Below are positions 20,801-29,317 of a DNA stretch of 64,000 nt, piece after piece. The DNA comes from Penium margaritaceum (lineage: Eukaryota; Streptophyta; Zygnematophyceae; Desmidiales; Peniaceae). The notes under the pieces were generated by a model. That model made no database searches, had not been told where the DNA came from, and was given only the letters and a program-made list of their open reading frames with translations. The translations under genes and the position numbers were made by a program. The stretch's first letter is position 1. The number at the start of each line of letters is the position of its first letter. The stretch covers positions 201,370-265,369 of the forward strand of contig SZWC01000555.1 in the NCBI GenBank assembly GCA_023375785.1, read 5' to 3'.

Positions 20801-21477
20801 TAGCTCCTACTTTCCCGTGAGCTCCAATGTGCAATGAACAACATGCCCAAAGAGCCTGTGCCACAGGTTCTTGGAGGATGTGCACAGGCTAAAATGAACA
20901 GCCCCGGTGGTTGTATTTGCTTGCGGTTTTATTGCCGAATCATCTGCTGCCAATGCTTCCGCTGCTCCAACATGTCCTTCCTCATCTGACTCTACATCGC
21001 TACTCTCATCATCATCACTCTCGGCCGAAGATTCAGCCGTTGAAGTTGTCATTTTTGTCCGCAAGACGTAGAGTCCTTCAACGCGAGGAACCTGTGCGAC
21101 AACCTTCTTGGTAGAGTAGGAGATGTTGATGTCCTTCGTAGGGAGTATCACCGCTTCCTTCTCTGTAAAGACCACTGTCATGCCATGGTCAGTTATCTTA
21201 GAGACAGAAAGTAGGTTAGTTGAAAAAGAGGGCAAGTAGACCACCCCCTCTAGCTTGAGTCTCGAATCTCCACCGCTGACACCCACTGTGACCATCTTAT
21301 CACCAATCCCCTCAGCTGCCTCAACCTTGCCGTTGGCTACTCTAAAGTTCTTGTTGCATGGAGCAAGAGAGATCAAGTATCTCTTCTCATAAGTGGTGTG
21401 CTCGTTTGTGCCCAAGTCAAGGCCGTAGGCTCCTGGCCTGAGTATCGCCCTCCCTTTGTTGGAGGCACACTCTGGCA

Positions 21478-22310
21478 TCAAGCTTGTGGGATCCTTCCCA
21501 CCATTTCCCCCTCGCCATTCATCCCCGTATCCTCCCTCTTTCTTGGGTGCACGGAACTCTTGAGCCCAGTATCAAGCCTTGCCACAGTTATGGCAGTTTC
21601 TTTGGCACTTTGCACCCCTTCCACTGTTTCTAGTGCTGTTGTTTCCCTTGTACCCAGAGGAGGAGGTATTGCGGAAGGTGCCGCTGCTCCGTGAGACAAA
21701 GGCAGCCATTTTTGCTTCACTGCTGCTACGACGCATGGTTCTATTCCACACATACTCAGAGACGGTGGTGTAGGAAACTTGATATTCAGTCCACCCTCCA
21801 ATCACCATTATCATGGGGCCCCAACTTTCCGAAAGCGTCATCAGAAAAATATGGCCTGCATATCCGATTTCAGGTCCCACCCCATGCCGGTGGCTTGTTG
21901 CAAGAGCGTCTCAAAATTCTGCATAAAGGCGAAGACATCCTCCCCTTCACCAAGCCTCATGCTACTGAGGTTTTGTAGAATGAAGAGACGGTTGGCAAGT
22001 GAGGAGGACTGAAACACCTTGCCGAGTTTGGTGTATGCCGCGGCTACCACTATACAACCGCTGATGTGTAAAAGGACTGAGGGTTGTATGGAGGACACGA
22101 GAATGGCGAGAGCCTTCTTGTTGAGCTTGACCCATGCCACAAGGTCAGCACCCTCTTCCTTTGGTGTTGGGATAGTTCCATCAAAACATCCTAACATATC
22201 TTTGTCATCCATGATGATCTCAAACTGCCACTTCCAGAGCGCAAACCCCTCTTGATCAAACTTGAGAATGGGCAAATGATTCTCTGGTTCCCTGTCCCTG
22301 CCATCCCTAC
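21478..22310 (-). pseudogene. K1 copy 1 gag
   Basis: Blocks at 21841-22275 and 21478-21880 match the copia gag domain: ILKFDQEGFALWKWQFEIIM near the start (F-x-G-x-x-x-x-W-x-x-x-M pattern), LNKKALAILVSSI, LRLGEGEDVFAFMQNFE-like text, then a Cys-His zinc-knuckle region. It forms the particle shell. Fossil. Confidence 0.8.
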
Positions 22311-22432
22311 AACTATAACTCTATACCTGTTGCACCTTTTTTTCATGCCAATGTACCTACGTTTGAGGCTGCTGTAGGCTGTTGCTGAGAAGAGGCAACT
22401 GCTTCCCTTGTTCACGCTAGTCATTTCAAGCA

Positions 22433-22470
22433 GATGTAGGTTGATGTAGGCTAATGTAGGCTAATGTCGG
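22433..22470 (-). repeat. 10-bp tandem repeat in K1 leader (copy 1)
   Basis: Four units of about GATGTAGGCT, with small changes, lie between the LTR side and gag. The same array lies at the same place in copies 2 and 3. Confidence 0.8.
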
Positions 22471-22591
22471 CTCCCAAGGTAGGAATGTGCAGATGTGTTG
22501 CATTCCCCTCCTGCTGATATTGACTTGCAAACAGAGAATTTGGGTGAGAGAGAAGGCGCTCTCGCTGCTTGTGATCTAGCAGTTGCATGTG

Positions 22592-22682
22592 TGCTGATAT
22601 CATTTTCTTCCTGGGCAGGCATCAAGAACCACACAGGTGGGAATACTCATAAACTCAATGCCACTATGATGTTGGTGGTTCA
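22592..22682 (+). repeat. Left arm of a 91-bp inverted repeat
   Basis: This segment is the reverse complement of 25217-25307 with about three differences in 91 bases. It lies between the two copia fragments (K1 copies 1 and 2). It contains TTCCTGGGCAG, which in this orientation looks like an intron 3' end followed by a short open exon-like stretch. Confidence 0.9.
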
Positions 22683-24100
22683 TCTGAATCTACATTGCTG
22701 CTCTCCTCATCATCACTCTCGACCGAAGATTCAGCCGTTGAAGTTATCGTTTTGGTCTGTGAGACGTAGAGTCCATCAATGCGAGGAACCTGTGCGACAA
22801 TCTTCTTGGCAGAGTAGGAGATGTTGATGTCCTTGGTAGGGACTATCACCGCTTCCTTCTCTGTAAAGACTACTGTCATGCCATGGTTAGTTATCTTAGA
22901 GGCGGAGAGAAGGTTGGCCGTGAAGGAGGGCAAGTAGACCACCCCCTCTAGCTTGAGGTCGGAATCTCCACCGTTGACACCCACTGTGACATGCTTGTCA
23001 CCAATCCCCTCAGCTGCCTCAACCTTGCCGTTGGCAACTCTGAAGTTCCTGTTGCATGGAGCAAGAGAGATGAAGTCTCTCTTCTCGTAAGTGGTGTGCT
23101 TGTTTGTGCCCGAGTCAAGGTTGTAACCACCTGGCCTGAGTATCGCCCTCCCTTTGTTGGAGGCACACTCAGCCATCAAGCTTGTGGGATCCTTCCCACC
23201 ATTTCCCCCTCGCCATTCATCCCTATCTCCTCCCTCTCTCTTGGGTGCATGGCCCTCTCGAGCCCAGTGTCCAGCCTTGCCACAGTTATGGCAGTTTCCT
23301 TGGCGCTTTTCACCCTTTCCACTGTTGCTAGTGCTGTTGTTTCCCTTATACCCAGAGGAGGAGGTATTGCGGAAGGTGCCGCTGCTCTGTGAGGCAAAGG
23401 CAGCCATGTTTGTTTCACTGCTGCGACGATGCATGACATCATTTCGCACATACTGAGAGACGGTGGTATAGGAAACTAGATCTTTAGTCCACCCTCCAAT
23501 CACCGTTATCATGGGGCCCCAAGTTTCCGGCAGCGTCATCAGAAAAATCATGGCCTGCATGTCGGATTTCAGGTCCCACCCCATGTCGGTGGCTTGTTGC
23601 AAGAGCGTCTCAAACTTCTGCATAAAGACGGAGACATCCTCCCCTTCACCAAGCCTCATGCTGATGAGGTTTTGTAGAATGAAGACATGGTTGGCAAGTG
23701 AAGAGGACTGAAACACCTTGCCGAGTTTGGCGTATGCCGCGGCTGCCACTGTACAACTGTTGTTATGTGAAAGGACTGAGGGTTGTATGGAGGACACAAG
23801 AATGGCGAGATCCTTCTTGTTGAGCTTGACCCATGCCACAAGATCAGCACCCTCCTACTTTGGTGCTGGGATAGATCCGTCAAAATATCCTAGCAAATCT
23901 CTGTCATCCATGATGATCTCAAACTGCCACTTCCAGAGCGCAAACCCCTCTCCATCAAACTTGAGGATGGGCGAATGATTCCCTGGTTCCCCTGTCCCTG
24001 CCATCCCTACAACTACAACTGCTACAGCTGCTGCACCTGTCGTTGATGCCGATGAACCTGTGTTTGAGGCCGCTGGAGGCTGTTGGTGAGAAGAGGACAC
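22683..24100 (-). pseudogene. K1 copy 2 gag and protease region
   Basis: Two open blocks (23855-24100 and 22664-23839). Gag begins MSSSHQQPPAASNTGSS, then HSPILKFDGEGFALWKWQF. The second block holds LGEGEDVSVFMQKFETLLQQ, a zinc knuckle CHNCGKAGHWAREGH (C-x2-C-x4-H) and the protease-type LDSGTNKHTTYEKRDF (D-S-G active site). It ends in an acidic Ser/Asp stretch. The 391-codon second block is unusually long for a fossil. Confidence 0.88.
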
Positions 24101-24132
24101 CGGTTCCCATGTTCACATTGGCCGTTGCAAGC

Positions 24133-24170
24133 AGATGTAGGCTGATGTAGGCTGATGTAGGCTGATGTCA
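24133..24170 (-). repeat. 10-bp tandem repeat in K1 leader (copy 2)
   Basis: GATGTAGGCT repeated about four times, equivalent to 22433-22470 and 57598-57634. Confidence 0.85.
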
Positions 24171-24316
24171 GCTCCCAAAGGTAGAAAGGTGCAGATGTGT
24201 TGCATTCCCCTCATGCTGATGTTGCCCTGAAAACAGAGAAGTTGGGTGAGAGCGAAGGTGCTCTCACTGCTTGTGACGTTATTGGTTGCGTGCGTGAAAC
24301 TTCCCTAACCAGAGGA

Positions 24317-24331
24317 GTGGGCCCATAACCC
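24317..24331 (-). promoter_or_regulatory. K1 copy 2 primer-binding site (half-tRNA type)
   Basis: The plus strand reads GTGGGCCCATAACCC, identical to the anticodon arm of initiator tRNA-Met. It sits two bases from the LTR edge (TGTTAGC at 24334). Confidence 0.85.
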
Positions 24332-24333
24332 TT

Positions 24334-24986
24334 TGTTAGCTACTGAGCTAACCACCTCTGGCAGAGAAGCCACAAAACCAAAAAGATCACAAAGGTTTTT
24401 AGGCCTTCTTCCTTTGTTGACATTTGTCATGCACCCCAAACGTAATCAGGCATGCACTTCACCTTGAACAGTACTAACGCCTTAGCATTACATCTCAAGA
24501 AGAGCTCATGTCGTCAATACGTAAGAGAGCATCAAGCAAGGGTTGATTGATCAGCATGCAAGACAAGTCCTATATAGCTGTCTGTCCAGTCCTAGAACTC
24601 AAAACGCACATTCCTGGGAAGTGGCCTCAACCAACCACATCACCAATAGACTTGCACTGTGGGCTTGAAACATAAGCATCCTAGTGTCAAGGTGACAGAC
24701 CAACCATGTAGCGTCCAAGAAGCTACGGACTTTCTTTCTTGGAAGCTTCCATAGCAAACAAGATGTGCATGGGGTCAGGATCAAACTCATGACCTCTCAC
24801 TTGGCCAAATCAACAAAATGGCCAAGGTAACCACTCACGCACATGGTGTACTCACAGGTCATCTCTCACATAAGACAGATCATAGTTGAGTCACTCTACA
24901 ACGGATCCGGGGGTTATACCTCCACAAGGGACAGAGCATTCCTGAGCCGTCCTACAACACTGAACAAGGGACAAAATTATTGAACA
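24334..24986 (-). repeat. K1 copy 2 5' LTR, 653 bp
   Basis: Bounded by TGTTAGCTACTGAGC on the left and TTGAACA on the right, and the same length as the copy 3 LTR (57798-58450). Over the first ~265 bp the two differ at about ten positions. In sense orientation the inner edge has TAGCTCAGTAGC, which resembles a tRNA A box. About 24766-24846 holds an A-box/B-box-like pair. Confidence 0.9.
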
Positions 24987-25122
24987 AAACCGTGCCTTGA
25001 TACTTTTTAAACACTCTCAGTTCTTCGCAGATGTTCTCAAAGGGACCACTTGTGGTGTTGCATACGTCACCCGACTTGAGCATCCTAGACATTACATATG
25101 CCTAATTGCGTGTCTTGCTATT

Positions 25123-25280
25123 CTATAAATGTCCTCGACATGTTCGGCACTTGTCATCGATATACACTCGATATTTGAATTCCTCAGATCGTCTTTCGCT
25201 CCACACCTGATCCTTGTGAACCACCGACATCATAGTGACATTGAGTTTATGAGTATTCCCACCTGTGTGGTTCTTGATGC
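25123..25280 (-). CDS. Candidate terminal exon of an unknown host gene
   Basis: On the minus strand a pyrimidine-rich run and CAG (TTTCTGGGCAG) precede an open stretch of about 52 codons that reads IKNHTGGNTHKLNVTMMSVV, then HKDQVWSERRSEEFKYRVYI and DDKCRTCRGHL before a stop. The composition looks like a folded protein, with a C-x2-C near the end, but I do not recognise the family. The first 64 bases of this exon lie in the right inverted-repeat arm, and part is duplicated at 22592-22682. It could equally be transposon debris. Confidence 0.28.
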
Positions 25281-25307
25281 CTGCCCAGAAAGAAAATGAT
25301 ATCAGCA
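25217..25307 (-). repeat. Right arm of a 91-bp inverted repeat
   Basis: Partner of 22592-22682, inverted, about 97% identical. The two arms bracket K1 copy 2 plus 230 bp of flanking DNA. Confidence 0.9.
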
Positions 25308-26160
25308 TTAAAGATCCTAAGGACAGTTTGCAATGTTACTGTTTCCGCTTGTAGCCAACCTCCAAACAAGACCATGTTTGTCGCGGCTTGGAATGGGTGA
25401 GTGGGGTGCAGTTTCCGACTCACCTACTTGCTGATATTAGCATTCAGATTTTGTGGAACTTGTGGGTTCAAATTTTGGATGAAATACACCTTGTTCATCC
25501 ACGGCTGCTTTGTAACAGTCCGGCAGTGTCCAACAAGTGCATGCTTAATGCCTAATTTTGAAAATTTTGAAGGGTAAGAAGGAAAACCTGGCTATCCAAC
25601 CAAGGAGGAGAATCAAGTATCAAGGGAGAATGCGTAATCGAGTGTACCTACTACCTTGAGTGGATGTGTTTCAGTCTCTATTGGCGTGCACAGTACCGAC
25701 AAAGGGTTGACGGATGGATGCGGAGTTTTCCATTCTGCGATAGGTTTTGGAAATTGACTAAAGTAGTATGACTACAAGATTCAATGTTGCTTTTTAAGGG
25801 GTGAAGAGTTGCATCCAGCAGGGAGACGCGTTCACAAAGGAGGTCAGGATCACAACTTGAAATTTCTCTGTACACACAGCCCATAAATACGTAGTACCCT
25901 AATGCTCATTGAATTCGTCGAGGGGTTCTTTGTGAATATAGGAGTCGTTAGAATTTCCCAAGTTTTGAATATTTCTGTGTTTCGTGAAATTCGTCGAGCA
26001 GCTTGGGCGTGGTTCGTTTTGGTGATGGACCTCGTTCAATTTCCTTGTGTCTGTTAATTTCAACGTCAGTTAAGCGTTAGGGAGTGCGTGCACACGTATG
26101 TCTTTAAAAAAGCACTAAGCACAATGGTCATGAGAGCGTTGACGAAGATGGCCATGGGTG
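25308..26160. other. No gene recognised
   Basis: Only short frames are present (the longest is 68 codons on the minus strand at 25678-25884, without motif). I see no repeats or RNA genes. Confidence 0.4.
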
Positions 26161-26161
26161 C

Positions 26162-26545
26162 TTGTGCAAGGTGTTAAGCTGGCGTTTCCCACGGCCGTTG
26201 TGTCTTCATAAAGACATAACGTCGCAAGAAATGGCAGCTTCAGACTTCACCTACAAACTCTACAACTATCTCCTTCCTGCAGCCACCATGGACCATATTC
26301 TTAAGAAGGTGTCCGCCGACGAGAGGACTTGGTGTCTGCACGACGCCGCTCATCAGGGTCCTCCTCCATGCCCCGTACCAATGCGACATCCTGTTGGACA
26401 TCCACGGAAGGCAACGAAGCTGACCGTGGACTACACGGAGGGCCCGCGCATGCACAACAACTTCATTGGCGTGGCATCATGGCATCAGCGTTGTCTCTGC
26501 CGGCTGCTCCTGCCGATAAGGACAAGGCTTGAAACTCCACGTTGA
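26162..26545 (+). CDS. Unrecognised open frame upstream of the pogo-like relic
   Basis: A 127-codon frame. From about residue 24 (MAASDFTYKLYNYLLPAATM) it reads like real protein: a helical start, then a Pro/Cys/His-rich middle. An internal Met at about 26231 may be the better start. It is GC-rich compared with its surroundings and lies about 120 bp upstream of the transposase relic on the same strand. It may be an accessory or N-terminal exon of that element, or a separate host gene piece. No family recognised. Confidence 0.25.
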   Translation: MCKVLSWRFPRPLCLHKDITSQEMAASDFTYKLYNYLLPAATMDHILKKVSADERTWCLHDAAHQGPPPCPVPMRHPVGHPRKATKLTVDYTEGPRMHNNFIGVASWHQRCLCRLLLPIRTRLETPR

Positions 26546-26553
26546 CCCCGTGT

Positions 26554-26565
26554 CCCCCCCCCCCC
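26554..26565. repeat. Poly-C run
   Basis: Twelve consecutive C bases between the two open frames. Confidence 0.95.
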
Positions 26566-26666
26566 TCCCTGAATTTCACTAACTATGCGACCGGAGAGAG
26601 CACGCCATCTGCTGCTGCTCCTTGTGCTGCTTCTTCCCTCTCTCTCCCCCTCGTGCATGTTGCTTT

Positions 26667-28009
26667 ATGGCAGCCAAGAAGGGCAAGGCGTGCGTGGACC
26701 CTATATCCCCTCCTCCGTGCTATGTCTTCGATGAGGACAGGGCTCCCGAGGATGCAGTCCCGCCACCCACTTATCCACCTCCCACGAGGCAGTGCACAGG
26801 GTCGCTTTCTATTGGCTCCCTGAAGCTGTCGGTGGTGTAGGTCATCTCCAGCGGCCCGTCAGTGTCATCTGCGGAGTCCGAAACGTCAGCTGGGTCGGAG
26901 GAGCAGTCATTGGACAACTCGACAGACAAGGACTGACTCACAATGCAGCTCTCCGAATCAACGACATCCACCTCCACTGCATCGTCTGCATCTTCCAAGA
27001 AGCTGGTTTGCTCTTTGATTGGTTCGGTAGTGGACACTTCTTCTTCTTCTTCACCATTTTGAAGGCATACAAGACTCATCTAACGGCGTACGCCACTGTC
27101 ATGCATCTCAGAAAGGCTTTTAGGACACCAGATGGTTATTCTGTATATGACAGGCTTGGTCCTAGCACAGTGGCGGGATGGTTTGTGGATGGAACAAAAC
27201 TAGTGAAAAAACAATACGAGAGTATTGTGCTGGCTTCTATTTTTTATGCACTGGATATACCTATCAGAAAGGAAAAACAGAAACATGGGTGCAAGGGGGA
27301 AAGTGCTTGGCTCGACGGCCATCCTGCGATCGTTGATGAGATTGAATCAATGCTCCAGGATTCTCGGTTGGCTGGACACACCCTGAACTCAAAGATTATC
27401 CGTCAAGAGATTTGTGGGGTCATCATCCGCCATGCCCCAGATGAGCTCAAACAGATGGGTACTCGTGCCTTTTCTCGGTTGTGTGTGTGCCGTTTTATAA
27501 AGAGAGGGCTGGGATGGACATGGCGTAGTGGAATGAATGTCGCGTAGAAAGTGCTAGACGACTAGGAGAACAGGATTTTAACTTTCCATCATAGTGCAAC
27601 TTGTGTGGTCACTCTATACTGCATCAAGCCATTCATGGTGCTCAATGGGGATCACACTGGCATCCAGCTTCTTCCCACAGGAGGTCACACGTACGCGCCT
27701 GTAAGGTCCAAAGACATCCAGACCGTGGGTCTCGAGGATCTATGTTTTTTATGTGGGGTGCAGAGCCTAGTCGTGAGGGGGGGAGGGGTGATGCACATTA
27801 GCATAAAAGAACTAAAAGAGGAGGCATGCTCATGGTTCATGGATGCATGAGACTATATCAGTGAGGCGGCGTCCATGGTGAATAACGCATGGACTTGCTC
27901 TGGTTTCACTCTTGTTTTTGATCTGGAATTCAGGCGTGATGCTGTCCCATATGCCAAAAAGTTGCTGTTCCATGATAAGCCATGCAATGAGGAGGATGTC
28001 GTAGAATAG
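26667..28009 (+). pseudogene. Pogo-like (Tc1/mariner-related) DDE transposase relic
   Basis: It begins MAAKKGKACVDPISPPPCY, followed by an acidic Ser-rich N-terminal region to about 27058. A TTC run (about 27038-27052) marks a frame change. The next frame carries a helix-turn-helix part: LGPSTVAGWFVDGTKLVKKQ, then HPAIVDEIESMLQDSRL and CRFIKRGLGWTWRSGMNVA, resembling the CENP-B/pogo DNA-binding half. After two TAG stops the same frame gives FMVLNGDHTGIQLLPTGGHT, the first catalytic-Asp motif (N-x-D-x-T-G). The middle of the catalytic core (second and third acidic residues) is missing. The sequence resumes with ACSWFMDA and NNAWTCSGFTLVFDLEFRRD, like the family's C-terminus. Inactive. Terminal repeats not found. 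The family call is by pattern memory. Confidence 0.55.
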
Positions 28010-28590
28010 GTTTCGTCATGTTACATGTGAATATGCTTTTAAGTGTGAATAAACAAGTTTTTCCCCACATTCTCGCTCCATGTTTGACTGTTGGACTTTC
28101 CAAATTTTTGCAACTTGAATGTGAAATTTTCTTAAGTCGCCGGATTGTTTTCCTACCGCATGTAAGTGCTTGTTCCTGTCTTTGTAACACCCAAAAAAGG
28201 AAGCACAGCCACCCAGCACCTAAAAAGGGGGAAAAAAAAAAAGAAATGAGGTAGACCCTTGAATCCGACCAATGTTGTTTAACATAATTTAATATTTTCT
28301 TGAATTTGATGTGGAGACAAAGTTCGACGGATTTCAACTAGGTCACAAACATTTAATATAAAAAACATCGAGCAGCTGGGTAGGATGCTCGTCGTCGTAG
28401 CATCGCAATCCTTCATCTAACATCGGTATCTCAGACCGTGGCTCATGTATAGGGCTTGAAAAGAAACACATAAACATTTGTTGACGGTTGCTTTGATTTC
28501 CGGTCGATATAGCACGAGGGCCAAAGTCGGACCGGATCCTAATGTATGTAAAAATTTATTAGTGGACTTTCATTTGTTTGGGTTCTTCAC
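28010..28590. other. No gene recognised
   Basis: AT-rich spacer with an A-run (about 28221-28241). Short frames only. Confidence 0.4.
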
Positions 28591-29317
28591 CCTACACCTT
28601 GTCCATCACGTATATTCAGGTACTCCACACAGTTCCATCCACAAAGGAAGTGGATGTATGAAGATTGAAATAATTTCCTTTCAACCACGTTTTGAGTGTG
28701 GTTATACCCAATAATCCACCCTCTTCCCTCAGGGATTGCATGGATTATCCACTCGTTTGTAGAACTGACCACATTTTTCATAAAAACACAAGTACCAACT
28801 ATCTGTGTGTTTTTCTAAAAAATCCTGTTGAATACGTTTCTTGAAGTGCATCAGAGACAAGTAGGCATGGACTTTAAGTCAGGTTGGTGACAATCCTGTA
28901 CTTGAAATTGGCGTAAAGTGACGCCATCCCTTTTTTAGGATCAAGCGTTTTTATTCAAAGCACATCAGAGTCTTGCTTTTGCAAAGCCAAGGATTTCCCA
29001 TAACCACATCAAACAAGTGGAGAAGATTAAGTACCTTTGATACGCCATGTGCATCCTTCAATATGGATTTTGGCCTAAGTACCAATCATAGGTTCCGTAA
29101 GGCTGTCACCGACGAAAAGTGCCCCATCCAATGGCTAGTACTTTAGGCCTACATGTCAAGTAAATCCTTGGCTAACAAGGAGACATCCCCTTTGGTTTCA
29201 GCCAGTACTTTTACAGAAGCGATCTAGGTGTCCTTTAAACTACATCATCATGTTTCGTCCCCTCTTTTGAGTAAAACGGATCAATGAGAGAAAGCCAGGC
29301 TTGTGGTGAACACAAGA

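Larger units (their letters stand above)
18237..22591 (-). mobile_element. Copia (Ty1) fossil, family K1 copy 1
   Basis: Minus-strand Ty1/copia element with the canonical order read right to left: leader, gag (about 21840-22310), zinc knuckle and protease region (about 20807-21700), integrase (20078-20800), reverse transcriptase (about 18880-19900) and RNase H (18356-18718). Both LTRs are missing: the left end is cut inside the last part of pol and the right end in the leader. It is broken, with about ten breaks. It is closely similar to copy 3 at 53.5-58.4 kb. Confidence 0.88.
22683..24986 (-). mobile_element. Copia (Ty1) fossil, family K1 copy 2, 5' part
   Basis: Minus-strand 5' portion of a K1 element: 5' LTR (24334-24986), primer site, leader with the 10-bp repeat array, gag and the beginning of the protease region. 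It stops abruptly at 22683 against the inverted-repeat arm, so integrase, RT, RNase H and the 3' LTR are missing. It is broken, with few breaks inside the remaining gag. Its LTR differs by only a few percent from that of copy 3, so the family is fairly young. Confidence 0.88.

Noticed and set aside
22433-22470. CRISPR-like short repeats
   Set aside because: The 10-bp units are directly adjacent, without spacers, and lie in a eukaryotic retroelement leader.
22991-23392. 133-codon plus-strand frame, with a near copy at 56455-56856
   Set aside because: Both are antisense shadows of K1 gag/protease. They recur only because the copia copies are similar.
24317-24331. Possible tRNA-Met gene, because of the exact anticodon-arm match
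   Set aside because: Only the anticodon arm matches. No acceptor stem, D arm or T arm surrounds it, and the same 15-mer sits at the same distance from two LTR edges, so it is a primer site.
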